DNA of 64,000 nt from Aradus depressus (GCA_963662175.1 OY759214.1:99410115-99474114); one strand, 5' to 3'. Positions 11,991-22,859 are shown, numbered from the stretch's first letter. Notes: generated from the letters alone by a model not told the origin. Made by a program: numbers and translations.

Positions 11991-12339
11991 ACGAAGATGA
12001 AATTTTGATAATATTACTGGCCTTGAGCTGGCGAAGGATCTGATTTAGAGTTTTTATTTGGGAACTCCTTAGCGATCTCTGTTCATCTGTCTGTCCTTCA
12101 GGGGTCGGCAAACTCATTTCTTCCCCAGCCACACGTTGTTGTGAAATCGGTTCCGAAAATTCGATTCTGAGCTTTCACCGAAAATTCCTGTTTGGCGACT
12201 CTCTGATCACCGGCAATGTACTTCTCCCAGTTGCTCTCTCTCTCTAAAACCATAGAATGGATACATTATACTGAGTCTGACAGAACTGGTATTGATTTTT
12301 CATCTGAAGTTCATGTTTTCCTATTTTCTGATACCAAAA

Positions 12340-12530
12340 AAGAAAAAAAAAAATTCCGGTTTGTATGTGTGTGTGTGTGTCTGTGAACACGATAACTCCC
12401 GATAGAATGTGTAGGGAGGGACTTAAAATAAAAACTCTAAAACTGCCAATGTAATGAATGTATCGACATAAAGTTATGTTTATAATGTATGCAACACTTA
12501 TCTCTTTAATGTGAAAGCCCTGTGTCCTAC
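12340..12530. repeat. Interspersed repeat with GATAACTCCCGATAGAAT
   Basis: Contains AACACGATAACTCCCGATAG and then ACTGCCAATGTAATGAATGT, the signature of the family listed at 6820-7320. Confidence 0.5.
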
Positions 12531-12599
12531 AAATGCGTTCAACGCGTGTTGCATCGCATGTCGCTCCAGTGTGAAAGCCACCTAACACTTTGCATGCTA

Positions 12600-13140
12600 T
12601 GTTACATTTTTAGATGCATTACAAGTAGTTTTCCCAGCTGCATTTAGCAGTCCTTCACTATCCTTCTCTTTTAGAAAACTAAAAAAAATTCAAGACAACT
12701 TTCAGAAAAGTCCACTTCTATTTCCCTTCACTAAGTCCATGGAGATCATTTTCTCGTCCGAGTCCAGGGTAACTAGTCATGTCATTGGCTGAGGTCTTTC
12801 AAAAGACGGGACGCTATTGTGTATTTGTTAACATGTTATTAAAAAAAATGCTTATATTTGAAAGTAAACTGGTAGAAAATTATATATTAAATTGAGGGGC
12901 AAAAAATCGTTACGAACCTAAAATATATATATTTGGAATTAAAGGCCACATGGTATAAATGCATTCTTCAGTTAAAATTTCGATACAAAAAACTATTTTT
13001 GGTCAAAGTTTTTGGTATCCAGTATTGCAAACTTTGTTATGAGGTCATCGCTGTCTGAAGCACAATACTTTATTATAAGTAGAAATTACATTGATTTTTT
13101 TAATAAAAAAAAACAAACATTTGAAATAATCAGAATAAAA
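12600..13140. other. No recognised feature
   Basis: AT-rich sequence with no coding or repeat signal that I could identify. Confidence 0.4.
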
Positions 13141-13143
13141 ACA

Positions 13144-13263
13144 CTATTTGATTAGTGACAAAAGGTCTTTATTTAGCGTTAATAAGTAGGTTTGGGAGGT
13201 GAGCAGTTCAGAAGAGGCAGAGAGTACATCCTCTTCTTTCGGAGTGTTCCTTATAATGTTACA
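13144..13263 (-). CDS. Candidate alternative terminal exon of the coiled-coil gene
   Basis: On the minus strand a good acceptor (TTGTTTTGTTTCAG) is followed by a phase-0 frame of 39 codons, CNIIRNTPKEEDVL ... NKDLLSLIK, then a stop. An AATAAA lies inside it (in CGCTAAATAAAGACC). The last exon of the giant coiled-coil gene (14343-14726) also starts in phase 0 with a Cys codon, so this could be an alternative 3' end. It is short and not coiled-coil-like, and chance is quite possible. Confidence 0.25.
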   Translation of the reverse strand, partial: CNIIRNTPKEEDVLSASSELLTSQTYLLTLNKDLLSLIK

Positions 13264-13462
13264 CTGAAACAAAACAATAAATGGCGTTATCAAATTAATT
13301 AATAAAATAAATATTTTATAACACACTGTAGGTGCTTAAAAAAACGATTTTCGGGTGAAAGAAGAAGTATAATGAGCCCGGATAATCCGGCATTTTGCCA
13401 TAAATATCCACTTTTTGGATAGATTGTTGAGTAGTTTTATCTGCATTATAATATACATATGA

Positions 13463-13635
13463 GTTAGTTATTGTGACTCATGTCCGGGCTTTAACTACCA
13501 TAGCGCTCTTTCGTTACTCTGGTGGACATGAGCCCGACACTACTGTAGGAGTCCTAAATTTTGCCTACCTAAGCATGTCCCATCCGGACGGCTCAAGGTT
13601 TTTTTTTTACCCCCCAGATAGAAAATCTAATATAC
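13463..13635 (-). mobile_element. tRNA-derived SINE, fragment
   Basis: Matches the family consensus from 'ATGACTCATGCCCGGGCTT' through 'GGTGGACATGAGCCCGAC' and 'GGGAGTCCTAAATTTTGCC' to a reduced core (GTCCCATCCGGACGG). The tRNA-like head is absent. The family's sense direction is minus here. Confidence 0.75.
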
Positions 13636-13789
13636 GGCTTATTTATCTTAATATGGTTAAAACTTCATGCATCCATATATACGTTTCGGGCCGGCATTAT
13701 CTAAAATATTTTATACAAACATGGTGTTGTCGTTACCTTCATGTTATATATAAATATTTTTGCACTATATACCCATATTTCCCCCTCTC

Positions 13790-14012
13790 CCCTTCATTAA
13801 TCACGTGTCATTTTTCACAATAAATAAAACAAACTTATTTTTTGAAATAAGCACTCTGCAAACTAACTTAGTTCATAACTAGACTTGACGATGGTGTGAA
13901 CCCGGTAGTTTTATTTTTATAAATATCTTTAGTGGAATAGACAATATTTCAAAAAATAAGTTTGTTTTATTTATTTATTACAAATATGTCCGCGTTTCTC
14001 AACTTAGAAGTC
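13790..14012. mobile_element. MITE, TAGTGGAATAGACAATATTT family
   Basis: The left side ATAAAACAAACTTATTTTTT and right side AAAAAATAAGTTTGTTTTAT are reverse complements. The right arm continues as CTTTAGTGGAATAGACAATA. The same arms form a perfect palindrome at 31585-31709, with diverged relatives at 53.3 and 63.7 kb. Confidence 0.7.
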
Positions 14013-14342
14013 ATTTTTCACAATTTTGTTTTTGTATTATGTACTTTATTTATTTTTTTTTTTTTTAATTTGTTTTAAAAATGAATAAATGGACCGAAGG
14101 TGAAACAGTTAAATTTATATCGTGAGTATGATTGCTCGTGAAAAGTAACTCAGAAGAATTACAGAAATAAACAACCGCGCATGGGAGCTCTGGAAATATA
14201 TATTAGAAGAAATGGGTATAGAAGTTTTGATGGTTGCTGACGCAAGGCAGAAAGTCCTGAGTTTAACGTAACACCTATACTATAAGTAGCAGGTATGGTC
14301 CATTAGTCTAGCTAGCTACTATGAAAACAGCTTTACCTTGTG

Positions 14343-14726
14343 CTAGTCGAGCTCATCCAGAGAGATGCCAGGAGGTACAGCGACGGCGGACTGAGGTGGC
14401 GAGGGAGAGGCGGGGGCGGCAGGCTCTGCCGGGGGTGGTGCGGATGGGGGGGCCACAAGCTCTCCTTCACCCGAGCTCCGTGGGCTCCTCGTCTTCTTCT
14501 CACCCTCGCTATCCCGCCGTATCTCCTCCTTCTCCACCACAACTTCCTTTGTCACCTCCACTTGCTTGGCTGTATCCCCTGGGGCGATCTCTTCACCCTG
14601 CTGGATACTCTCCGCGCACAGTTTCAGATGGTATTCCAAACAGGCGGAACGTTTTTTCTCCTCCTCTAGTACTCTAAGAAGTTTTCTTTCATTTTCAATT
14701 GCTTTTCTCACTTTGTTCCGTAAGCA
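14343..14726 (-). CDS. Giant coiled-coil protein, last exon
   Basis: The acceptor TTTTTTAATTTTCAG is followed by a phase-0 frame of 127 codons and a TAG stop. The first ~40 residues are helical and charged (LRNKVRKAIENERKLLRVLE). They lead into an acidic/basic linker and a Pro/Ala/Ser-rich tail (PPSAPPPAEPAAPASPSPP) ending GISLDELD. The Pro-rich tail ends the rod and is likely disordered. The high GC content relative to the rest of the gene reflects the Pro/Ala codons. The phase joins exactly to the exon at 16238-16427. Confidence 0.8.
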   Translation of the reverse strand, partial: CLRNKVRKAIENERKLLRVLEEEKKRSACLEYHLKLCAESIQQGEEIAPGDTAKQVEVTKEVVVEKEEIRRDSEGEKKTRSPRSSGEGELVAPPSAPPPAEPAAPASPSPPQSAVAVPPGISLDELD

Positions 14727-14789
14727 CTGAAAATTAAAAAAAAAAAAAGAAGATGTATATATATACATTGAAGTATATTACTCTTACTC

Positions 14790-15225
14790 TTACTCCGTTG
14801 GCGACGAACCCTGAAGATCCTTAGCCGCCCACACTAGCCTTCTCCACCGCGATCTGTCGTGCGCCACCGGTCGCCAGTTCACCACGTGGTGCTCCACAGC
14901 ATCCTTCTTCACCAGGTCAGCCCACCTCAGCCTTGGTCTTCCTCGTGATCTGGCTCCTTGGACCTGAGCGTCCATGATGCGTCCTATGGCTGTCTGCTGT
15001 CCGCTTCTCACCACGTGTCCAGCCCATCTTAAGCGCCGTGATTTCATATCTGCAACTACGGTCGGGTGTTGCCAGAAGATGTCCCTCAGCTCCCTGTTGG
15101 TTCTGATCCTCCACTCTTGGGTTTCTCTATCCTTGACCGGACCTGCTATCTTCCTCAGCACTTTATTTTCAAACGTTTCTCCAGATGTGAGGTCAGGGTC
15201 CAGGTTTCACTGAAGTATATGCCGC
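14790..15225 (-). pseudogene. Non-LTR reverse-transcriptase C-terminal relic
   Basis: The minus-strand frame reads LRKIAGPVKDRETQEWRIR, then RLRWAGHVVR, then RGRPRLRWADLVKKD and WRRLVWAAKD. This is the typical tail of RTE/Jockey-type reverse transcriptases. Just upstream a TWTLTSHLEKR segment is in another frame, so there is at least one frameshift. It lies in the last intron of the coiled-coil gene. Confidence 0.8.
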
Positions 15226-15439
15226 TAAAGTATAGCATAAGTTGCAAAAAAATCTTAAAACTGATACCCCATTTCAAGGCAGTTATTAGAGGTTTTGAGT
15301 TAAGTAAGATAATTTTAAAGAAGACTTTTTTTTTTTGCCCAACGGTAATAAAATTCCGAATTTTTCTTTATTTTGATTAAATAAAAGGATAGTTTTGCAG
15401 ATTTGGGATATTGCAACTACATACACCATGAAGACACTC

Positions 15440-15700
15440 GGAAATTTTTACTTTAATGTATCTATAGTATAAGGAAGTATTGTGATCGTACGAAAATCCG
15501 AGATCGAGGTTTCAAGGGGGGGGGGGGGGGGGGGTACTTAACTCAAAATCTATAATAACTGCCGTGGTAATGAATATTCTTATGTGAATTCAAAACCTCA
15601 TTAGGACGACACTTATGCATGTTCAGCGGAATCGGCCGAAAGAGATGGGAGGTTCAGGAGAGGGTCTCAATCTAATAACTGCCGATATATAATGTATATC
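15440..15700. repeat. Interspersed repeat with poly-G run and TA microsatellite
   Basis: The start TAGTATAAGGAAGTATTGTG and the AATCCGAGATCGAG motif are shared with 21330-21560. They are followed by an 18-base G run near 15516 and then the AACTGCCG...TGAATATTC units of the 6820-7320 family. A TA dinucleotide run follows at 15738-15760. Confidence 0.5.
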
Positions 15701-15739
15701 GAATGATATACGATCTACGAATGATATACGATCTTACAC

Positions 15740-16210
15740 ACATATATATATATATATATAATATTATATACATTCATATGATAATAATTCTCTGTCACTA
15801 AGATCCTTAGGACTAAAGGACCTCTTGCACAAAGGTGAAGAATAACATGCACTCTTTTAAATATATTTTTATATGAAATTACTGAAAATATTTCCTCAGT
15901 GATTCACCGCTTCTTCCCCAGCTCGATCTATTTTCAATGTTCTATGTTCAACTCTCCAAATAAACCCTTCATCTCTCCCAGCCATTTGACTCAACATTAA
16001 TTGGTGTCTTACTACCACTTCTCAATTCTCTCTTCTAATACAAAAATCATGTCGATACATTCATTGCATGGGCAGTTAGTGTTCATGAGTTAAGCCCCCT
16101 CCCCACTGAAAATCAATAGTGTCGTCCTTATGGAGTTCTAGATCTTGTTAATACACATATTGATTCTATGAGGAGTCAGACTATGAATTGATACATCAAA
16201 TATCAAAACT
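15740..16210. other. Intron sequence with weak repeat
   Basis: AT-rich intron. Positions 16030-16200 carry a degraded copy of the 6820-7320 repeat (ATGTCGATACATTCATTGCA). Nothing else is recognised. Confidence 0.4.
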
Positions 16211-16237
16211 AATTCATAAATAGTTAAGTGAACTGAC

Positions 16238-16427
16238 CTCATTTATTAGAGATGTCGTTTCTTTTTCCTCAGCTTCTTTAACTTTTGACTGAACTTTCTG
16301 CTTTTGACCCTTCGTTTGGGTCTTTTCAACCAATATAGCTTTTTGTGCGGTTTTCAGTGTGTCCAGAGTTTTCTGCAATTGGTTCTGTTCAAGTATAGAT
16401 TCTTGTCGCTTTTTCTCAGCCATACAT
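16238..16427 (-). CDS. Giant coiled-coil protein, exon
   Basis: Acceptor CTTATTGACAG, donor GAG|GTCAGT. The exon starts with one base completing a codon (phase matches the 18444-18609 exon) and ends in phase 0. It encodes CMAEKKRQESILEQNQLQKT and continues through a Lys/Gln/Glu-rich helix to KETTSLINE. Strongly helical, no proline. Confidence 0.8.
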
Positions 16428-16666
16428 CTGTCAATAAGAATATTATTCATTAGTAGGTTACCCGGGAATAACTAAATTATACTACCGAAGCATAAAAAAG
16501 TGTATTCTCGCTCTTATTCCCGTCAAGATGTGTTCGTCGAGAAACCCAAATAGTTTTTAATAATACTCAATATACAGAGAACCGCCCCTAACAACTTTAT
16601 TTAGAAAGATAAGCCCTACTTTAAACTCTACTAAGGGAGTACTAAATATTGTCTATTTATGTTTAG

Positions 16667-16712
16667 TTAGGGGCGTCTGCAACGAGTATCTGACATCGCT
16701 CAGGCATGGGGT
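16667..16712 (-). mobile_element. Small SINE remnant
   Basis: TTAGGGGCGTCTGCAACGAG and ATCTGACATCGCTCAGGC match the SINE segment 'AGGGGTCTTTAACGAG / ACCTGACATCGTACAGGC'. Only about 45 bp remain. Confidence 0.5.
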
Positions 16713-17329
16713 AGTCATTTAACTTGGTCTCCATAGCAATATTTGCAAGAATTGATCAATTATGTAATAGGAAGAGGAACAGACCAGGTTTGTGGTCGAT
16801 AAAAAAATCCATATAAGATTACATTTTTTGTTTAAAATTTTTAATGTGTAAACATGTTAGCTCTCAGACCATCAGAGCGAATGTCTTGTTGATGTGCATG
16901 CGTCATCGTCAACTTCTTTATCTTTGATGTCAGCTGTTTTTGATCATTTATACGTTCATTCAAAAAGGTAAATATATAATAAAACCAATAACAATTTAAA
17001 ATGATTAGATATAACATATTTTTACAACATTATTTACCGTTGTAGTAAATGTAACTAAAATATCAATATTACGAACTATAAAATGATCTTTCGGTAAGAA
17101 ACTTTCAGGTTAAGATGCTTCGATAACTTAAATTTGTCACAATAAATAAAATTTGTGGTAAAAGAAAATAATATAGCAGTGTAAATCTAAAAAAATTTAA
17201 TATATAATATTTCAATATATCATTACCTGATATTATAAAATATTGTTATTTAATAAATAACTGCTGAAAATATCGATCAAAAAATATTGTAATTGTATAT
17301 TGTCACAACAAATAATATAATGTTTTTAC

Positions 17330-17568
17330 CCATTTCAGCAGATACAGAACAGCTAATTTCATTTTTAAATGACAAACTGAATCTACAAATTAATACGAAT
17401 CGAAGCATTTCAACTACATATTCGAAAACTACCATCGACGCTGTATTCTTGCGGTATTTAGAGACACTACAATCACAGTTGTGGACACGGCAAGATGAGG
17501 CACTACCTCCACTGGTTCAAGATCCTCTATTCGCCTCTCTGCCTCTGCGGCACCCAGGAGTTCCCTAG
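17330..17568 (+). pseudogene. Endonuclease-fold (EEP-type) C-terminal relic
   Basis: The plus-strand frame begins after an acceptor-like TTTACCCATTTCAG and reads INTNRSISTTYSKTTIDAVFLRYLE. The 'STT...TTIDAVF' pattern is the last motif of exonuclease-endonuclease-phosphatase domains found in insect mobile-element proteins. The rest of the expected domain is missing, and after ~55 residues the frame becomes unrelated (ALPPLVQDPLF). It lies antisense in an intron of the coiled-coil gene. Confidence 0.4.
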
Positions 17569-17569
17569 T

Positions 17570-18430
17570 GAGATTTGTGGTGGTCAATGGTGAAAGTTGG
17601 CCTTTATCAACAATTATTTTAGTGCGGCGTTTTCATAAAGAATTTTTAAACGAAGAATTTTTTTTTTGTTCAGAAGATTAATTTTGATGAACTATAACTT
17701 TATTGTCTATCTAAATTATTATGTAAAATTCAAAATCAAGTTGTGTTAAAGCATGTAATAAACATATGGCGCATGGAGTTAAATATATTCCCTTCCAGTA
17801 GAGATACTACTGGATGGAAACCGGAAAAAAAAAAAAAAAATCACAGTTGTAAGTATATATCTTATTTTAGCTATCACAAATCTGTAATTTCATGTGTAAA
17901 AGAAATTGAAGAAAAATAAATTTGAAAGTTTAATTGGTCATACTACTTTTCTTATTGTAACATTATAAAACAAATTTTAATCAAAATCAGTGCACGACAG
18001 CAAATTTTTGAAACTAAAGCAGATGTTTACACATCAATTCTCGTGAGTATCGCGTCACTCACACATTCCTTTTTTTTATCTTTCAATAGCAGCGATTATA
18101 AAAAGCGGGGGACACATTCGGTTATTCTTTCGGATTTTTGACGCGAGCTTTTTTAAAGTTTTAAAGATTGAAAAAAAAAAAAAAAAATCCTTATATAGGG
18201 GCTCTTAGAACCCCTAAATTTGATATCCTACTTGACTGTGAAAAATTATAGTTTTCACAAAATCTACTTTTTTTTAAATGTCGCGAGTTGCGAAAATCCT
18301 TCTGGGGTCGACTTTTACTGTTTAGAACTGCCCCAAAGTAAACCCAAATACATTCTGAGTTTCAAGTGAGTCACTGTATGCTTCTGCATAATCCATCACA
18401 TTACCTATAACAAAATTGGTAAACTTAAAA
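17570..18430. other. Intron, no recognised feature
   Basis: AT-rich with two A-runs near 17825 and 18171. No exon or repeat unit was identified. Confidence 0.4.
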
Positions 18431-18443
18431 TAACCAAACATAC

Positions 18444-18609
18444 ATGTAGTGTGAGATTTGGCTTTCTGTAAATTCAGTTTTCTGTTTCAATTTTTCTTTC
18501 TCTTCTGGAGGAAGCTGAGTAGCTAATTTCATTTCAAGATCAAAGTTAAATTCCCTTATTTCGGCCAACTCTTTCTGATACTGTTGTACACTTTGTGTAA
18601 GAGCACATG
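18444..18609 (-). CDS. Giant coiled-coil protein, exon
   Basis: Acceptor TTTTATTTTAG, donor ACTACAT|GTATGT. It begins with two bases that complete the codon left by 20783-21002 and ends with two bases completed by 16238-16427. It encodes CALTQSVQQYQKELAEIREF, then a short break at LATQLPPEEKEK and TEFTESQISHYI. The PP is one of the few breaks in the helical pattern. Confidence 0.8.
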
Positions 18610-19469
18610 CTAAAATAAAAAAAATAAAATAATAATACAGTGAAATTATTCTATAATGACATCAGGTGGGCAGAAGCATATTTAATGTATACATATGCAT
18701 ATAGACATTATGTTGTGAGTTCTGTCTGCGATGGGAGGTTTAAACTACTCCACAGATATATTTATATAACTTCTATAAGGTCAATCGAATCAACTTTTTG
18801 TTTAATATTTTCATTACAAATATCATTATTTTTTATTAATAATGATGTTAGTAATGAAAATATTAAACAGTAAATTTATAGAAATACTCATTTATTTTAT
18901 CTCAATGGCTTCTTCTTTTTTTTACTGCTATTATTATTTTTTTATTATTTTCTATATTTGCACTATGTGTCCTGAGGAAGGGCAGCAAGAACGTCCCGAA
19001 ATATCGACACTTCCGCAAGAATAAATGAATATTTACCATAAATTAAAAACTGTATCTACTATATTTATTATAATTATATTTATTTTCTAGTATTTATTTG
19101 TTGATTGATTATTCATTTAATTTTGTTTTTTTACTGATCACACGTGTGTCCGACTCTTATGAGTCAATAGAAAAATGGCAATGTCCAAATGTCAAAAGAG
19201 GAGAAATCACCCAGTGGTGACACTGCTAGGCACTGAGTCACACTCATTTATGACTAATTATAGATCTGGTGGTTAACATTCGAATTATAACTTGCAAATT
19301 AACTCCCATTAAAACTATTACAACTTCCTTATTCTATTGTATATAAACAATGCTGTAATATTTAACTGTAGGCTCTATTATTTTCTCTCATAATAATAAT
19401 TTACTCATTGCAGCATTGATTCGCAACTTAGCGCGCTTTGGGGGGATCCAAGTTTCTTTTTTCGCGTCC

Positions 19470-19570
19470 GATTAAGAAAGGGTCCGCAATACAGGGGTTA
19501 AAATAAATTGATGGATTTACTATGCTTTTGGCAGGTGCCAAAACAAGCTCGTCCGTAAAGGTCACTCTAT
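19470..19570. repeat. Dispersed repeat shared with 35892-36000
   Basis: GGGTCCGCAATACAGGGGTT and CTCGTCCGTAAAGGTCACTC match GGGTCCGCAATAGAGGGGTT and the ATCGTCCGTTAAGAAGG segment at 35.9 kb. Type unknown. Confidence 0.45.
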
Positions 19571-19785
19571 TTCAAATTATTAAAAAAAAAGTAAAACATA
19601 TGATCGAAAGAAAGAAAAAAGTAGTGTCTTGTTTGAACTTCAACTGTGTAATTGATAAATTCAGCGCACTGAAGGCTATAAAATAAATTTCGATTTAAAA
19701 GTAACTTTAAATAAAACAAATAAATTTTTTATTCAAAATTTCTTCCTCAAAATAATATATTTTATTTTATTCTGTATTATATTTT

Positions 19786-19944
19786 TAGTTATTATGACTC
19801 ATGCCCGGGCTTCAACTACGAGGTCATATCGCCTACTACCAGAGCGCTCTTTCGTCACTCTGGTGGACATAAGCCCGACTCTATTGTGGGAGTCCTAAAT
19901 TTTGCTTACACTAAATTTTTATTCACCTAGGGCAGGGGTCTGCC
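19786..19944 (-). mobile_element. tRNA-derived SINE, 3' half
   Basis: Well-conserved copy from ATGACTCATGCCCGGGCTTC through CTACCAGAGCGCTCTTTCGT to GGGAGTCCTAAATTTTGC. The core and tRNA head are missing. Confidence 0.85.
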
Positions 19945-20256
19945 CAATGATTTGATAGAACTATCCGTTTTATGATAGGACTATCCGTTTTCTCGTAAAT
20001 TAAGCAAACATCTAAGAAAATGAGACCTCATTTTAGGACGGTTCTGAGCATTTATTTCGCAAAGCAGGCGACCTTCAAAAAAAGTATTTAGTATAAAAAG
20101 AGCAGTATTCTCTTCAGTTTTTTTATTAAGTCATAAATATAAGCAGGAACTTGCGAAATGTACTGGGGCTTCGATGAAGTGGTCTTAATTTTAAAATCTA
20201 ATGATTTCTAAGTTAGCACATGTGACATTTTCATTTTAAGTTGATTCTGTACTATG

Positions 20257-20644
20257 TATGAGGAGTTTGGAGCCAGAGCGGACCAACTGGTTTAAACTGA
20301 ACAGTAAGAAAATAGCAATTGAAAATTGAGTACATTTTGTTTATCTCCATAAATGGGCCCCAAATATTTATTTATATTTGAAATTTTAGAATAGTATTGG
20401 ATGAGTGATCCCTTTTTGTGTTCTATAAAGTTTTTGAAGGCCGTATGATCCATTGTGACTTTGAAAATATATGCACAAAGTATTAGTGGACTAAACTTAA
20501 AGTGCTGCTATCTATCACTGAAGTGAAGAAACTAAGTGATCCACACTGGTTTTGAAAAAGGGAACCTATGCCAACATCAGGATGGTAATAACTCATTTTC
20601 CGAAAAATTGTGGGTTGGTCCGCTCTGGCTCCAAACTCCTCATA
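20257..20644. mobile_element. TIR element with 31-bp near-palindromic ends
   Basis: The ends 20257-20287 and 20614-20644 are exact reverse complements; the left starts TATGAGGAGTTTGGAGCCAG. The outermost TA on each side may be a target-site duplication, as for Tc1/mariner-type elements. The interior of about 325 bp has no intact frame. It lies in the intron upstream of the 18444-18609 exon. Confidence 0.8.
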
Positions 20645-20782
20645 TATAATGTAACGTAAACAATGGTCACCCTGGTGGTTGGCCGTTTAACACCCCACTT
20701 AATATAAATATAATTAATATTATTTACTTAATACATTAATATAATATAAATATATAAGTTATTATATATTTTTTCAACTTAC

Positions 20783-21002
20783 TCCTCTTTTTGGCCAAAA
20801 GTTGCCTCTTGCTGACTTCATTTTGAAGGATGCAAGTCTTTTTAAGTATCAACTTCTTCTCCTCCGTTAATTCTGGTAAGTCGGCGTCCAATTTACAAAC
20901 GGGTGCTTTTCCTGGAAGTTTAACTTTGTCTTTTTTGATTAAATTATTTGTTCCGTAGCAGATAAGTTGATGAAGTTCGGCCAGTTCAGCAAGTGTGCAT
21001 GC
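20783..21002 (-). CDS. Giant coiled-coil protein, exon
   Basis: Acceptor TTCTTGTCACAG, donor AGGA|GTAAGTTG. It starts in phase 0 and ends with one base. It encodes ACTLAELAELHQLICYGTNN, then KLPGKAPVCKLDADLPELTE and LQNEVSKRQLLAKKR. The middle, with PGKAPV and LPELTE, is not coiled-coil and may be a small folded or linker segment between rod and tail. Confidence 0.85.
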
Positions 21003-21329
21003 CTGTGACAAGAAAAGTTTAAAATAAAAAAATTAATTAGAAAAAACTTTTTTTTTGTTATTTTAATTTGTTTAACAGGTGCTATTAAAATTAAATTTTT
21101 CTTCAAGAGAGTTAAATCTTGGGGGACATTTCTTTCTTCGATAAACATATATCTAATTCATTTTACTGAATAATGTAAACTTTTATAAGTAAACATTATT
21201 TGTCGTTATAATTACTAATCGTTTGTTAATCGTTAATATGTGCTAACGGCGGATATACTATATATTTGTATTTACTTAAAAAAATACGTAAAAATCGGGA
21301 TTCATCATTTAACTGTATCTTTACTTTAT

Positions 21330-21960
21330 TATACATATAGTATAAAGAAGTACCTATTGTAATCGTGCAAAAATCCGAGATCGAGTTTTCAAAGAATTTT
21401 CACGTTTCAAGTTCTCCTCAATACGTTTTGATCACGCGATGATGTCTGTCGGTGCGTGTGAGTGTATGTATGTGATTGGAAAGCTGTGAGCTCTCTACCG
21501 CAAAAACGATTGTAGCTACCAACTTGAAATTTGGAATGAAGGGGTCACATGTGCTAACTTAGATCTGATTAGATTTTGGACGAAATTAGCCGAAAATTGA
21601 GACCACTTTACTCCCAGGCCTAACTACATTTTACAAGATGCAGCTTAGGTTTATGACCTAATCGAAAATCATTTCAAATAATAGTTGTAGAGAGTACTAT
21701 TTTTCGCAGCTTGTCCGATTTTTGAGATACCCGCCAAAAACCGTCTTGAAATGTAGGTTTGAAACACATATTTTTAAACGTTTCCTTGATTTATTTGAAA
21801 AAAATGTTCCTCATAAAATTTCCAATCGCTAATAAGTTCATAGATTTGAGATAGGATCAATACGACATAAGTTATATCGGCCCGAAGAATATAAACTAAA
21901 TATCTATAAGAAATATGTCCAAGTAATTTTTAAATCATAACTCACAGAACGAACTTTAAA
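21330..21960. repeat. Degraded interspersed repeat in intron
   Basis: Starts TAGTATAAAGAAGTACCTAT and GAGATCGAGTTTTC, shared with 15440-15520, and includes the short GTCTGTCGGTGCGTGTGAG. The remainder is AT-rich and unrecognised. Confidence 0.4.
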
Positions 21961-22026
21961 ATATGGTTTTTATTATTGGAAGTTTTTTGAAAAAATATAA
22001 AAATTAAGAAAAAAATAAAATATAAG

Positions 22027-22674
22027 TGATGTGGTCATTAACATACATTCTTATACCAACCACACTTACAGATCACTCTCTCTCCCCCTTCATTCATTCT
22101 TTCAAAATGACGCGACAACCCACTAATGAGTCAAGGCCTCCTCCAACAGTGTCCGCCAGTTATCCCTGTTTTGTGCAGCTGCTCTCCAGTGTCGGACTCC
22201 AAGCAGGCTCCTCGCATCATTTGCCACACCATCCTGCCATCTCAGCTTCGGCCTCCCGACGCGTCTAGTTCCGTAAAGCCGGTCCGACATCGTCTTCCTC
22301 GGGATCTCATGTTCACCCATCCTGGCCACATGTCCGGCCCACCTGAGTCTTCCCAGCCTGATGATTTTCACAACGTCTGGTTCCTGGGTGAGGTAATAGA
22401 CTTCTTGGTTCGTGCGTCGTCGCCAGTCGTCTCCATCGCGTATTGGGCCATATATTCGGCGGAGGATCTTTCTTTCGAAGACCAGAAGATGTTGTTCATC
22501 TGACTCTCCCCCTTCACCTTCTCAAAACTATTTCATACTGGCATAACTGGGTAAAAGACTTTCTAATCTTAGGATTACGCTGTACAGAGACAAAATCAAA
22601 TAATTTTGAGAAGGGGAGGGGGAGAGAGTGTGATTTGTAAACACGATTGGTATAAGAAAGTCATGCAATGACCA

Positions 22675-22679
<5 letters not shown>
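22027..22679. mobile_element. MITE-type TIR element carrying a nested retroelement fragment
   Basis: The left end (TGATGTGGTCATTAACATAC ... TCTCTCTCCCCCTT) and right end (GGGGAGGGGGAGAGAGTGTG ... CAATGACCACATCA) are about 62-bp imperfect terminal inverted repeats. The right half also contains the TTTCATACTGGCATAACTGG segment of the 8.3-kb MITE. A reverse-transcriptase fragment lies inside at about 22123-22510. The element sits just 116 bp from the 22795-22859 exon. Confidence 0.8.
22123..22510 (-). pseudogene. Non-LTR reverse-transcriptase C-terminal relic
   Basis: The minus-strand frame reads LGRLRWAGHVARMGEHEIPR, then RRVGRPKLRWQDGVANDARS and NRDNWRTLLEEAL, the standard RTE/Jockey tail. 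The sequence just before it (about 22380-22510) is in a different frame and damaged. It is wholly enclosed by the TIR element 22027-22679. Confidence 0.85.

Positions 22680-22707
<28 letters not shown>
22680..22707. repeat. TA microsatellite
   Basis: Uninterrupted TA dinucleotides directly adjoining the right end of the TIR element. Confidence 0.9.
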
Positions 22708-22711
<4 letters not shown>

Positions 22712-22794
22712 TTGTTTTAAATTTGTATTCAAGTAAATAGAAAAGACATTATCATAAATTTTCATCGATAACTAGTTAATAAAGAAAATCTTAC

Positions 22795-22859
22795 CTCAAA
22801 ACCTCCTGACATAATTTTCTTGAGAATTTCGTTGAGAGGCGTTTCTGCAGGTTTCACCC
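22795..22859 (-). CDS. Giant coiled-coil protein, 65-nt exon
   Basis: Acceptor GCATCTGATTTCAG, donor GAG|GTAAGA. Two leading bases complete the Gly codon begun by the 5.1-kb exon, and it ends in phase 0. It encodes VKPAETPLNEILKKIMSGGF plus Glu. This short proline-containing stretch ends the long rod. Confidence 0.85.

Noticed and set aside
14321..14677. Proline/serine-rich plus-strand frames near 14.4 kb
   Set aside because: Antisense of the Pro/Ala/Glu-rich last coiled-coil exon; the minus frame has splice support.
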